Source: Candidatus Nitrosocosmicus franklandus
Lineage (GTDB): Archaea; Thermoproteota; Nitrososphaeria; Nitrososphaerales; Nitrososphaeraceae
DNA: 64,000 nucleotides
NCBI RefSeq assembly: GCF_900696045.1
Contig: NZ_LR216287.1
Location: forward strand, 1,593,854 to 1,657,853
Reading direction: 5' to 3'
A model generated the notes under the pieces. It did not search any database. It had not been told where the DNA came from and saw only the letters and a list, made by a program, of their open reading frames with translations. Shown here piece by piece: positions 1 to 8,888 of this stretch; the first letter of the stretch is position 1; every line of letters starts with the position of its first letter. The position numbers and the translations under genes are program-made.

Positions 1-1
1 G

Positions 2-190
2 ATATTTCAGAGAGATATTCCAATGACTATTCAAATTTTTAGAATAAATACAATTATTATAGATATTAAGGACGAGAAAGTAGATAATGTTTTTTACAAT
101 AATGATTTGCTAGGAATTACAGACTCCTTTAGGAATTTTAAGAATGAAGAACTACTAATATTTAATGAAGAAAATGATGATGATATTTGA
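2..190 (+). CDS. 3' end of an uncharacterised gene (partial)
   Basis: An open frame enters from the left edge and runs without a stop to TGA at 188-190, giving about 62 residues and ending in an acidic run of Glu, Asn and Asp. An internal ATG at 23 could instead make it a 55-residue protein. I recognise no domain. It lies 78 bases before radA on the same strand, so it may be co-transcribed with it. The left boundary is cut by the window. Confidence 0.4.
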   Translation: MFQRDIPMTIQIFRINTIIIDIKDEKVDNVFYNNDLLGITDSFRNFKNEELLIFNEENDDDI

Positions 191-268
191 ATTATGGTTA
201 CTATGTAAAATATTACAATAATAGTCCAATTATTTAATATACTTGAAAGTTGTTATTGTAGATAGAAT

Positions 269-1396
269 ATGGGAGAAAAAAAGAATAGCGAAAGGATAAA
301 AGATGAGGACGTTATGAATGCTCTTTCTAATGAAAGCCATGAAATTGAAGCAGCAACTGCAACCGCAGCTGCAACAGACGATCTCGAATCAAAGCCTATC
401 CCTTCAATGATTGATGATTTAGATATTCAAGATATTCCTGGTATTGGACCTACTACTGCAAAAAAATTGAGAGATGCGGGTATTTTGACGGTAATGGATT
501 TGGCTGTTGCGTCTTCTGAAGAATTGTCTGTTGAGATTAATTCTTCAAAGGAAAGTTCGGCCGCATTTATTATAGCCGCCCAACAATTACTGCGTGACTC
601 TAATCTTTTGGATAAAGAATTTGTTACAGCAGATGTGGCCCTTGAAAAAAGAAAATCTATGTTGAGATGTACAACAGGTTCAAGAGCTTTGGATAAACTT
701 TTACTTGGAGGAATAGAGACACAAGCTGTTACAGAATTTTATGGTGAATTTGGATCTGGAAAATCTCAAATCTGCCATACACTCTGTGTGACAGCAAGTC
801 AGCCTGTCGAGAATGGTGGGTTTGGAGGTGGTTCAATTTATATCGACACTGAGGGAACGTTTCGACCTGAAAGAATCGATCAGATAGCAATATCAAGAGG
901 ACTTGATCCAGTAAGCGTTTTAAAGAGTATTGCGGTCTGTAAGGTATACAATAGCTCTCACCTTGAATTAATCATCAAGGATCTTGGAAAATACATTAAT
1001 GATTTCAAAGCAAGGCTGGTTATAATAGATAGTATTATTTCATTGCATAGAGCAGAATTTGCAGGAAGAGGCACCCTTGCTGATAGACAACAGCGACTTA
1101 ACTCAATGCTACACAAAATAATTCGATTGGCTGAAATATATAACATATCTGTTGTAATAACCAATCAGGTTCAATCTTCGCCAGACACATTTTTTGGAGA
1201 TCCTACAAAAGCAGCTGGAGGAAATGTTCTAGGTCATGCTTCGACTTATAGAATATACCTTAGAAAATCTGGTGAAAATAGAACTGCCAAGATGATTGAT
1301 TCTCCATACCATCCCTACTCAGACACAAAGTTTACAGTAACAGAAAGAGGTGTGGATGACTTGGAAGAAGAGACGAGTTCAAAGAGAGGAAAATAA
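269..1396 (+). CDS. radA: DNA repair and recombination protein RadA
   Basis: Archaeal RecA/Rad51 recombinase that forms filaments on single-stranded DNA and performs strand exchange in homologous recombination. Residues about 52-110 form the helix-hairpin-helix domain (DIPGIGPTTAKKL). The ATPase core follows, with Walker A GEFGSGKSQ at 159-167, the GSIYIDTEGTFRPERI segment and Walker B VIIDSI around 251-256. Length (375 aa) is slightly above the usual ~330-350 because of a ~40-residue Ala/Thr/Glu-rich N-terminal extension. The ATG start has a short AT-rich upstream. The identification is firm; the extension is probably disordered. Confidence 0.97.
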   Translation: MGEKKNSERIKDEDVMNALSNESHEIEAATATAAATDDLESKPIPSMIDDLDIQDIPGIGPTTAKKLRDAGILTVMDLAVASSEELSVEINSSKESSAAFIIAAQQLLRDSNLLDKEFVTADVALEKRKSMLRCTTGSRALDKLLLGGIETQAVTEFYGEFGSGKSQICHTLCVTASQPVENGGFGGGSIYIDTEGTFRPERIDQIAISRGLDPVSVLKSIAVCKVYNSSHLELIIKDLGKYINDFKARLVIIDSIISLHRAEFAGRGTLADRQQRLNSMLHKIIRLAEIYNISVVITNQVQSSPDTFFGDPTKAAGGNVLGHASTYRIYLRKSGENRTAKMIDSPYHPYSDTKFTVTERGVDDLEEETSSKRGK

Positions 1397-1694
1397 TTTT
1401 TCATCCTTTTTGTTTATATTTAACTAAAAGTATATACACGTAATAGTTTTTATCCAAACAGACATCATTTTATGTCCCTTCGGAAGTTTGGAATAACAGC
1501 AACAAGTATTTGCCTTGATTCAAGCATTTTTCAATTTTATACTGCGAATCAGACCCTAGGAATTTGCTAAACCAAAGTATAACAAGCCCAAAAATAACAT
1601 GAAGAAACAAACAGGAATGAATAGATAAATATCCTATAGATATACAAGGTTCTTAATCCTACTAAATAATGACTTATTGATAAATTAATGAAAT

Positions 1695-3002
1695 TCATAA
1701 ATTGAGATAATTGTGACAGATTGTTCCTAATGCCTGAGCTTGATAAAACAGCATAGAAGATTCTTTCTCTAACTTGTAAAGTCTATCCTCTTGTTTTTTT
1801 ACCATTGCCTTTAACCCGCCATATTTTTTTAGTTCGTCTACTAAAATTCTCCATCTTTTTTCTTTAACAATGTGGTTGTTGTTATTATTGTTAGGATCAA
1901 GAGTATTCCCTTTACCTTTTGATTCATCGACGAATAGATCCCACAACGATTGATTATTGTTGAATATTCGACTAACTTCTATAATGTCTTGCTCATCGAT
2001 ACCTTTTTGGAATAGGGACAAAAGATTTGAACCTATAAATGGTTGGAGTTGAAGAATTTGTCTATTATAATTAATTTGTGCATTTATCATTGAAAGTTCG
2101 GTTCTCTTTGCGTTAACTTTATCTTCAAACTTTAGTTTGTTATAATAATTATCCTCTACATCTTTCATAAAAAACGTGACAGGATTTTCAATATTGTTAT
2201 GATCCCGTAATGGATTACAATGATCTCTTACTATTTCTGATACCGTTAGCCACAATTGCTCAAGCTCCTTTATCCCAAATTTCATTACTTCTAATCGTTG
2301 ATATATGTCTAGATTTTTTCTGTGAATGCTTAACATTGCCTCACATGATTTGCTCTCTTGATTCAATTTCGATAATTCATTTGTACGTGCTTGTAACTGA
2401 GTTTGCTTCTCTATTATATGGCTTTTTAAATTTCCGACTTTATTGTATTCTTCTAGTATGCTTGTGATGTCATAATTATTATTTTGAAAATCATTCATTA
2501 ATTTGGCAAAAGGCAGAGGATTTTTTGCCAAGTTGATATTATATCCGTATTGCAACGTTTCATTAAGTTTATTGAATGCATTTTGAAAATTTAAAATCGA
2601 CTGATTTTTTAATTCTAGATCTTTAATATTTTGTATTAATTCATTCTTTTGTGTTTCGTATTCTGCAATTTTTCTTTCTAGCTCCGCTACATATTTGTTA
2701 ATCTTTTCTGCCTCTTTCTTCCTATCCTCTATATATTCGGAGATCTCCGAAATAAATGGCAAGAGTCTATTCATTGTAACTTTGTTTGCATTATTCTGTG
2801 ATAGTTTTGTGCTCGAATTACTAGTATCCACATATTTTTTGGGATCAAAATTCAACAAGTTTATGATCCAGCTAGTAAGAAGTTTGGGTGTTATACCATA
2901 GCTTTTACATCTGTAGTAGACTTCATTAACAAAGAAAGTAAGACTGTTTAGATCCGAATCAATATCTTCACCTTCCTCTACTATTTGTAATTGTTTAAGC
3001 AA
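1695..3002 (-). CDS. Coiled-coil protein; 3' part of a gene split from the upstream HTH frame
   Basis: 435 residues, opened by a TTG codon (3000-3002). Most of it is charged heptad-like helix, especially residues ~85-215 and ~285-345, with an Asn-rich linker near 370-380. No enzyme motif is visible. The preceding HTH frame (2995-3237) ends eight bases inside this one, shifted by one base. My recollection is that nitrososphaerial archaea carry single proteins of ~500 aa with just this HTH plus coiled-coil order, so the two frames probably represent one gene with a frameshift; translational coupling from the TTG is the alternative. Role unknown: a DNA- or chromatin-associated structural protein is a guess. 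Confidence 0.6.
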   Translation of the reverse strand: MLKQLQIVEEGEDIDSDLNSLTFFVNEVYYRCKSYGITPKLLTSWIINLLNFDPKKYVDTSNSSTKLSQNNANKVTMNRLLPFISEISEYIEDRKKEAEKINKYVAELERKIAEYETQKNELIQNIKDLELKNQSILNFQNAFNKLNETLQYGYNINLAKNPLPFAKLMNDFQNNNYDITSILEEYNKVGNLKSHIIEKQTQLQARTNELSKLNQESKSCEAMLSIHRKNLDIYQRLEVMKFGIKELEQLWLTVSEIVRDHCNPLRDHNNIENPVTFFMKDVEDNYYNKLKFEDKVNAKRTELSMINAQINYNRQILQLQPFIGSNLLSLFQKGIDEQDIIEVSRIFNNNQSLWDLFVDESKGKGNTLDPNNNNNNHIVKEKRWRILVDELKKYGGLKAMVKKQEDRLYKLEKESSMLFYQAQALGTICHNYLNL

Positions 3003-3237
3003 AGTTCAGTGTTCTAAAACTAGAAGCCAATTGTTTAATGGTCATCCCTGATTTTCGAATAATTATTACAAATTGCCTGAGATCTTCAATATCTGGTGCT
3101 CCAATTCTTCTTTTCCATTCATTTATTTTAGTAGTCACGGTGCCTGTAGCTGTGAGAGTTTGTTCTGCAATTTCGTCTCTGGAATATCCTTGCAAATATT
3201 TTCGAATGATTAATTCTTCTGTGTCTTTGCTAATCAT
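2995..3237 (-). CDS. Helix-turn-helix N-terminal part of a split HTH/coiled-coil protein
   Basis: 80 residues with ATG start. Residues ~7-45 (LQGYSRDEIAEQTLTATGTV and following) look like a resolvase/sigma-type helix-turn-helix, followed by a segment (DIEDLRQFVIIIRKSGMTIK) that reads as the start of a longer helical protein, then an abrupt stop. A +1 shift at about 2998-3004 joins it directly to the coiled-coil frame. It could bind DNA by itself if translation really ends here. Function not known. Confidence 0.55.
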   Translation of the reverse strand: MISKDTEELIIRKYLQGYSRDEIAEQTLTATGTVTTKINEWKRRIGAPDIEDLRQFVIIIRKSGMTIKQLASSFRTLNFA

Positions 3238-3664
3238 GTTATAATGCTATTCGTTTATTTGCAGGTTCCTATTTTATCTTCGTCATTTCCGTCAAAAATT
3301 AGACTATATTCAATTATATTCTTTATTGATAAATGTTCTATAATATAACGTACTTATCTGCGTATGCTTTATTTTATATTGGCAATATTTCTGTCTTTAT
3401 ATAGTAGATGAGATATTGTTAAATTAAATTTATTTCATCATGTTTTTGTATCTATTTGGATATTTTAAAAGTATTCTATTGTTTATATGAATTATCAAGT
3501 AGCCATTCTCACGTTAGTCATAATTTGTTTCGATTTAATTTAGCATATTCCATGTTTTTATGGTTATCTTTTTTAAATAGCATTCAGGATCTTTTCATTA
3601 CTTATTTTAGAACTCCTACAGAAATACTAGGATATTCAACTATTGTTTAAACTTCAAAACCTTT

Positions 3665-3690
3665 TTAAACATGTTTAAGTAATATATAAA
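3665..3690 (+). promoter_or_regulatory. Palindrome plus TATA-like element (candidate promoter/operator)
   Basis: TTAAACATGTTTAA at 3665-3678 is a perfect 14-bp palindrome. It is followed at once by AATATATAAA at 3681-3690, which fits an archaeal TATA box for rightward transcription starting near 3710-3715. No gene start follows in range, but a stable hairpin does (3733-3772). This is inferred from sequence only. Confidence 0.35.
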
Positions 3691-3732
3691 CGCACAGTAT
3701 TCCATAGTCAAATATGTGTGCATATATTGTAT

Positions 3733-3772
3733 ATATAAGGTCTTAGGACAAGACAAAATCAAGACCTTATAT
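3733..3772 (+). ncRNA. Candidate structured RNA / hairpin
   Basis: ATATAAGGTCTT (3733-3744) and AAGACCTTATAT (3761-3772) form a perfect 12-bp inverted repeat around a 16-base A-rich loop. It sits 40-80 bases downstream of the TATA-like element at 3681-3690 and is followed by T-rich sequence near 3840-3870, so a short RNA of ~130-150 nt is conceivable. It could equally be a protein-binding inverted repeat. Confidence 0.3.
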
Positions 3773-4045
3773 GATACGATATTATGTGATTAACGAAGGT
3801 TGTTTTAAATGTGTGCCGATCCTACATAATAATAGTAATATTTTGTTCTCCATAGCTTTTGGTTTTTGGTAAAAGTTCAGAATAAGAATGATCAAATCAT
3901 TTCCTTTCATTTCAGGAAATTCAAATTAATCGATTAAAGTTTTCTATCAAATTATTTTATAAATGGTTGTTGGCTTATCTGTGATATTTTTGTATTTAAT
4001 GCTATAAATTGAGATAATTAGTGATAAACAGATCATTAGGATCTA

Positions 4046-5077
4046 TTAAAGATCCATATCTATTCCACTTTTTCTAAGAGTATCTTCAATTTCATCCATT
4101 ATATCACGAGAGCTGTCATTATCATCATTTTCTTCATCATCCTTTTCTTCATCTTTGTTGCTGTTGCTCTCCTCCTCCTCAATCTCTTCGTTGCTCTCCT
4201 CCTCAATCTCCTCCTCCTCAATCTCCTCTTTATCCTCATTAGTGGCCACCTCAGTCGTATCATCAGCTAGTGTTGCTGCTGTGGTCGGGCTAGTAGTTCC
4301 TGTTGCTTGACCAGGGATGGCAGCACAACATACTGGTCCATTTCCTGTATCTTGGTTGAATTGTTGAATTTGAGCTACAGGCTGTATTGCACCTGAGGAT
4401 GCTAATGTGCTATTTCCTCCGTTAGTTGAATTAGCAGCTGATTCTAACATTAACTCATAGTTTGCCAATTGAGCTTGTGTAAAGTTACTGCCAGTTACAT
4501 TTACAGAGTAGTAAGCTTGTGATGCTGATTGAGATCCATTTGTACCACCATTGTCAATACCAGCTGCACAGAATATCTTTGATGTTATCTTGTTACTTCC
4601 TTCTTTGATAGTTGTATAATTACTTGTAAGTGTATACTGCCAAGTTGAATAATCTTCATTGCCCTGAATTCCTGTTGGTTGTACGTTTTGATATGGCTTT
4701 ACATTATTGACAATAATTGTCACATCACAATCAGTCGTAGCATTATCCTTTGAAACACCATAGATTATTAATGATTTGTTTGAATTGGTGGGAACCAGGT
4801 CATCTTTACCAGGCGAAATTATCTTTATACCTCCTGCAAGTTTATCGGGAGTAGATGTTGATATAGGAGAAGTAGCAGTGGTATCTGGTGTAGTAGGGGA
4901 AATAGCTGTCTGGGCACTGTTATTTACAGTCAAAGTATTATTCTGGCCTAATACTTGAAAACCTGTATTATAGTGAATATTTGATAATAATAAGAGTATT
5001 AATAGTCCTGAAAAAATTAACCCAACATTTTTTATCATGATTGAAATTCTATTTATAAATATATTAAAGTTTGACAA
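4046..5077 (-). CDS. Secreted/surface protein with acidic low-complexity tail
   Basis: 343 residues. A hydrophobic segment at ~14-38 (start possibly at the internal Met of MIKNVGLIFSG) acts as signal peptide or anchor. A Thr/Ser/Pro linker (~52-78) follows, then a beta-rich domain of ~110 residues with Cys pairs that looks like an Ig-type extracellular fold, another linker, and a C-terminal block of ~60 almost purely Glu/Asp/Ser/Asn residues. The design (anchor, small domain, polyacidic tail) suggests a cell-surface protein that may bind cations. No specific function can be given. The acidic block is encoded by repetitive GAG/GAA-type codons and is liable to length variation. Confidence 0.75.
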   Translation of the reverse strand: MSNFNIFINRISIMIKNVGLIFSGLLILLLLSNIHYNTGFQVLGQNNTLTVNNSAQTAISPTTPDTTATSPISTSTPDKLAGGIKIISPGKDDLVPTNSNKSLIIYGVSKDNATTDCDVTIIVNNVKPYQNVQPTGIQGNEDYSTWQYTLTSNYTTIKEGSNKITSKIFCAAGIDNGGTNGSQSASQAYYSVNVTGSNFTQAQLANYELMLESAANSTNGGNSTLASSGAIQPVAQIQQFNQDTGNGPVCCAAIPGQATGTTSPTTAATLADDTTEVATNEDKEEIEEEEIEEESNEEIEEEESNSNKDEEKDDEENDDNDSSRDIMDEIEDTLRKSGIDMDL

Positions 5078-5198
5078 GATTTTTCTATATCATAAATAGA
5101 GAAGTATGACTGAGGAACAATATTGGCAATTGATAATGAACGTACAACTATAAACCATTAACCATAAACTTTAACAATTCCTACATACCATTATCATC

Positions 5199-5381
5199 GT
5201 GGTAGAAAATACCGAAGATAATCAAAAAACTTTGCTAACTTTCTCTAATATCAAGTACTTGGTTGAGGGTTTGGATGCCTTACTTCATACAAATCTTGAT
5301 GGTGACAAAAGAGCAAAGGTGATAAAGTTAAGAGACGACCTAACTGAATATATAAACAACTTCTTTAATGATTATTCTTAA
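5199..5381 (+). CDS. Small conserved-looking helical protein
   Basis: 60 residues from GTG at 5199, predicted largely alpha-helical (KTLLTFSNIKYLVEGLDALL, then KVIKLRDDLTEYINNFF) with charged surfaces and no Cys. It sits in front of the Fap7-type kinase gene on the same strand, 92 bases away, and balanced amino-acid use supports a real gene. I do not recognise the family. Confidence 0.5.
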   Translation: MVENTEDNQKTLLTFSNIKYLVEGLDALLHTNLDGDKRAKVIKLRDDLTEYINNFFNDYS

Positions 5382-5473
5382 ACTGTTTTAGCTTGGGTAA
5401 GTTTGATAGTTGCCTTTTGTTGATTATTGCAATAAGAACAACAATTGAATGAATAAAATGAGGTGGTGGGATC

Positions 5474-6046
5474 TTGAAAGTGGTAATTACTGGTACGCCA
5501 GGTGTAGGCAAACATACCGTTGCCAAATCGCTGTCCACTATCATGGGAAACATACCCATATTGGATATAAATGAAATTATTTTATCTAAATGTCTATTTA
5601 CCAATTCAGAAGACTACAAAGAGGTGGATATTCAAAAGTCGTGTGAAATTTTAACACTTTTGCTATCAAAGGACGAGTTTCAAAATTCAATAATAATTGG
5701 ACATCTAGCACCGTATGTTATTAATTCTCAACTGGTTGATTTTGTAGTCGTACTAAGGAGATCGCCATATGAACTACAAAAAATTTATCAGGAGAGGTGT
5801 TATTCAGATTCTAAAACTAGGGATAATATTAATGCCGAGATTTTAGGTATTTTATCATATGATGCCTCTGCAAATTTTGACTTTTCAAAACTTTCCGAAT
5901 TCGAGAATTCGTCCAATTTATTGCCTTCATCAGTTGCCCAAAGCATATATGATATGTGGTTGGATACAAAATCGAGATCATTTGGATTTATCGACTGGAT
6001 ATCATTAATTCAAAGTGATCCGGAAATGCTAAAATATATAAAATGA
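5474..6046 (+). CDS. Archaeal adenylate kinase-like ATPase (Fap7/hCINAP type)
   Basis: 190-residue P-loop protein with an N-terminal GTPGVGKHT Walker A (residues 7-15), LDINEI after strand 2 and a FVVVLRRSPYEL segment matching the kinase LID region. This is the arrangement of archaeal 'putative adenylate kinases' that in eukaryotes (Fap7) assist late small-subunit ribosome assembly. The start is TTG at 5474, supported by a strong purine-rich Shine-Dalgarno (GAGGTGG) about 8-14 bases upstream. Lsm and TGT genes follow on the same strand, consistent with an RNA/ribosome-processing cluster. True adenylate kinase activity cannot be decided from sequence. Confidence 0.78.
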   Translation: MKVVITGTPGVGKHTVAKSLSTIMGNIPILDINEIILSKCLFTNSEDYKEVDIQKSCEILTLLLSKDEFQNSIIIGHLAPYVINSQLVDFVVVLRRSPYELQKIYQERCYSDSKTRDNINAEILGILSYDASANFDFSKLSEFENSSNLLPSSVAQSIYDMWLDTKSRSFGFIDWISLIQSDPEMLKYIK

Positions 6047-6102
6047 ACTTGTTTTGACTGATTTCATATATATATACCATAAGATACTTATCCTCTTGGA
6101 TT

Positions 6103-6516
6103 ATGGCTGCTTTAATTTCAAGAAGGTTTGCTGAAGAAAGTGTACAATTTCTAGGAAAAAAGGTTTCAATTGAAACATCTGACAATAAAACTTATTCAGG
6201 TATTTTGACTGGTTTTAATGAAAGATTTGATTTAATATTAGATAATGTTGATTCTCAGCAGATTCAAAAACTAATGGTCAATGGCCACTTTGTAAAAGAG
6301 GTTAAACTTTTAGAAAGACCTTTCGATTTAAAAGCTCTTTCTGAAAGGTTGTCAAGGGTTTTTCCTGGGCTGGTTAAGATTCGTGAGGATGTAGGTGCTA
6401 TAATTGTAATGGATAAGATTAAAGTCACGGAGTCTGGAATAGAAGAAGGTTCTGGTTTGGCTGCAACACGTGTGAAAGCCATTTATGACGAATTCCTTAG
6501 GGAGTCAAAGAACTAG
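6103..6516 (+). CDS. Lsm/Sm-like archaeal RNA-binding protein with C-terminal domain
   Basis: 137 residues. The first ~70 form an Sm fold: Sm1 (VQFLGKKVSIETSDNKTYSG, then LTGFNERFDLILDN) and an Sm2-like strand (HFVKEVKLLER). The C-terminal ~65 residues form a second alpha/beta segment, as in SmAP3-type proteins. Archaeal Sm proteins form heptameric rings that bind U-rich RNA. The stop overlaps the upstream region of tgtA by only a 2-base gap, so the two are almost surely co-transcribed. Confidence 0.85.
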   Translation: MAALISRRFAEESVQFLGKKVSIETSDNKTYSGILTGFNERFDLILDNVDSQQIQKLMVNGHFVKEVKLLERPFDLKALSERLSRVFPGLVKIREDVGAIIVMDKIKVTESGIEEGSGLAATRVKAIYDEFLRESKN

Positions 6517-6518
6517 TC

Positions 6519-8108
6519 TTGGTATTTGAGGTGAAATGTACTGATCTAGCAGCTCGAATTGGTAAACTGTTTACTCCTCATGGTTATTTTGAAACACCCG
6601 CATTTATACCAGTAGTTCACCCAGTCAAACAACAGATAAGTCCTAGTTTTTTAAAATCACTCGGTTTTGAATGTATAATTACCAATGCATATATAACTTT
6701 CAAATATTATGGTAATGATGCCCAAAAACAGGGAATCCATAAAATCGTTAATTATGACGGCCCAATAATGACCGACTCTGGGGGCTATCAAGTTTTAGAA
6801 TATGGTAAGGTAAGTGTTACTCCATCCACAATGGCTCAGTTTGAGATTGATATTGGAAGCGACATACCGGTTCCATTGGATAAACCTACAGGTTATGGTT
6901 TGCCTTATAATACGGCCAAGTCTTTTGTACATGAAACAATATCAAATATTGATGAAACTATAGAAGTAATAAAAAAGAACAGATCTGGAGCGTTTGCTGA
7001 TGACAAGAATGTTCAATCTGATATTAATAATGAATTATCTTCAAAAGGAGAATTATGGGCAGGAACAATTCAAGGTGCTGAACATTTTGATCTGGTAAGG
7101 TATTCAGCCTCTATTTTGGAGAAAAAGGGATTTTCATTTTTTGCTATAGGTAGCCCGGTTGAGCTGATGGAAGCTTACGAATTTTCAATATTGGCTAAAC
7201 TTATAGAAGCAACCAAGTTATCTATTCCAAACAAACCTATTCACTTATTCGGTGCTGGTCATCCCTTAACAATTCCACTTGCGGTTGCATTGGGTTGTGA
7301 TACATTCGATTCTGCCTCATATATTTTGTATGCGAAAGCCGATAGATACATGAGTTCTTCGGGAACATTAAGACTAGATGATCTTTCATATTTGCCATGT
7401 TGTTGTCCGGTTTGTTCTCATTTTACAATTAAAGAGTTAAAGAATGAAGAACCCGATAACCGAACTATTAATCTTGCTAAACACAACTTGTTTATTTTAA
7501 AACAGGAAATGGGGTCAGTAAAACAGGCAATTTATGATGGGCGCCTATGGGAATACGTGCTACAAAAAGCCAGATCTCATCCAAAATTGATGGATGCAAT
7601 TCATGCTATGAAAAACTTTGAATATATACAACAAAATACTCCGATATTCAAACATAAGGCAATTTACTTGTTTGAACCGTTAGATCAGTTCAGACCAGAG
7701 TTAACAAACTATCGGAAAATGTTGCTAAACAATTATAGATCAGCATCGAATAGTGATTCATTAATACTTTATCCTGATCAAGGAATAAGACCGTTTTATT
7801 CTTCATCGTTGTTAAAAAAACTTTCTATCTCCTTTCCTGATTCCTCGATTTGTCTATATAATCCATTTTTTGGCCTGATCCCTGTTGAAATTTCAGATAT
7901 TTACCCTGCTTCTCATAATATTATTGTAAAAAGCTTTGATGAATATGACTCCAAAGATTATATCGAATTCTTAAAGTTATTTCATTCATTCTTGAAAAAT
8001 AATGAATTTAGATCGATTCATATCCTTGCCAACAAGTTCATGAAAAGGTTAATACCTCACTTAAAAATCGCAGATGAAGTTGAGGTGAAAATTGAGGATT
8101 TTAGTTAA
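6519..8108 (+). CDS. tgtA: Archaeosine tRNA-guanine transglycosylase
   Basis: 529 residues. The enzyme exchanges guanine 15 in the tRNA D-loop for preQ0, the first step to archaeosine. Visible hallmarks: catalytic region IMTDSGGYQVLEYGKV, the second Asp region IPVPLDKPTGYG, FGAGHPLTIPLAVALGCDTFDSASY, and a zinc site CCCPVCSHF (C-x-C-x2-C). The start is TTG at 6519, two bases after the lsm stop. The protein ends after the C1/C2-like region (HPLT core to residue ~529) without an evident C-terminal PUA domain, shorter than the ~580 aa euryarchaeal form; PUA may be encoded elsewhere. Confidence 0.93.
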   Translation: MVFEVKCTDLAARIGKLFTPHGYFETPAFIPVVHPVKQQISPSFLKSLGFECIITNAYITFKYYGNDAQKQGIHKIVNYDGPIMTDSGGYQVLEYGKVSVTPSTMAQFEIDIGSDIPVPLDKPTGYGLPYNTAKSFVHETISNIDETIEVIKKNRSGAFADDKNVQSDINNELSSKGELWAGTIQGAEHFDLVRYSASILEKKGFSFFAIGSPVELMEAYEFSILAKLIEATKLSIPNKPIHLFGAGHPLTIPLAVALGCDTFDSASYILYAKADRYMSSSGTLRLDDLSYLPCCCPVCSHFTIKELKNEEPDNRTINLAKHNLFILKQEMGSVKQAIYDGRLWEYVLQKARSHPKLMDAIHAMKNFEYIQQNTPIFKHKAIYLFEPLDQFRPELTNYRKMLLNNYRSASNSDSLILYPDQGIRPFYSSSLLKKLSISFPDSSICLYNPFFGLIPVEISDIYPASHNIIVKSFDEYDSKDYIEFLKLFHSFLKNNEFRSIHILANKFMKRLIPHLKIADEVEVKIEDFS

Positions 8109-8130
8109 AATAATGAAAAATTAAAATCTA

Positions 8131-8793
8131 TTAGAATTTGGCACCGACGCTATCTTTAACCTCTTTTGATAATTCCCTGTATCCGTCCTTGTCTATTATC
8201 ACAACATTTATGCCATCACCTGTTCCAGCATTTCTTCTAATAGCCGCAGCAATTGCTTGGATCGCTACTTTATAGGCCTCATTTACGCTCATTCCTTCTT
8301 TGTATTCTGACTCTAGATATCCGTAGGCTACAGGGGAACCACTTCCTGTAGAAATAAACTTCTCAGTTGTCATCGAGCCAAATAAATCTATGTTATAGAT
8401 CTGTCCTTTTTGTTGGCGAAAATCGAATCCTCCCATGATAATTTGAACATAAAACGGAAAATATCTCTGATTAAATAAAATATTAGAACAAAGTCTTGCA
8501 GCAGAGCTAACTGGGATTGGCTCCCTCTTGGATAACCTGTAAATATTAGAGTTATATCTCATTGTATCGACCAGATTCTGAGCATCTGCAACACCACCTG
8601 CTATGGTCATCCCTAAGTGATCATCAACCTTTTGTATTTTCATTACATGCCTGTCTGCAATAAATAACCCTGCACTAGCTCTGGTATCAGCAGCTAATAC
8701 TATGCCATCACTACATGTTAGAGCACAAGTGGTAGTTCCTTTCTTAATTTGATCTAAAATTTGCTGAGGATATCGGTCATCATTAATGTGCAT
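8131..8793 (-). CDS. psmB: Proteasome beta subunit
   Basis: 220-residue peptidase subunit of the 20S proteasome. The propeptide ends in KKG and is cleaved before Thr20, which becomes the catalytic N-terminal Thr (TTTCALTCSDGIVLAADTRAS). Counting from that Thr, Asp17 (AADTRAS) and Lys33 (RHVMK) of the catalytic set are present, as is the GSGSPVAYGYLE segment with the Ser129 region. It should therefore be an active subunit. It is transcribed convergently with tgtA, and divergently from leuC across a ~95-base promoter region. Confidence 0.95.
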   Translation of the reverse strand: MHINDDRYPQQILDQIKKGTTTCALTCSDGIVLAADTRASAGLFIADRHVMKIQKVDDHLGMTIAGGVADAQNLVDTMRYNSNIYRLSKREPIPVSSAARLCSNILFNQRYFPFYVQIIMGGFDFRQQKGQIYNIDLFGSMTTEKFISTGSGSPVAYGYLESEYKEGMSVNEAYKVAIQAIAAAIRRNAGTGDGINVVIIDKDGYRELSKEVKDSVGAKF

Positions 8794-8888
8794 TTATGTA
8801 AACTTCTAAAAGACTACATTTAAGCATTGTTAATTCCAAATTAGTTACAAAATAATTATTATATCTCTTTTGTTATTATAAATTATAT

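Larger units (their letters stand above)
3238..4045. other. Long intergenic region with palindrome and hairpin
   Basis: About 800 bases between two leftward genes. No convincing coding frame: the 64-codon frame at 3456-3650 is Phe/Ser/Leu-rich, AT-driven and lacks a start signal. The notable content is a perfect 14-bp palindrome at 3665-3678, a TATA-like AATATATAAA at 3681-3690 and a perfect 12-bp inverted repeat at 3733-3772, listed separately. The part near 4000-4045 is the 3' flank of the next gene. Confidence 0.6.

Noticed and set aside
1430-1446. GTATATACACGTAATAG, similar to the nrdJ palindrome area (GTGTATACACGCAATAG)
   Set aside because: Lies downstream of radA with no promoter to control; similarity is partly AT-rich chance. 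Worth a motif scan but not claimed.
1472-1570. 32-codon frame after radA
   Set aside because: Too short, not Cys/His- or domain-rich; likely chance.
3456-3650. 64-codon plus-strand frame
   Set aside because: Phe/Leu/Ser-rich AT-driven frame without ribosome site, promoter or recognisable domain.
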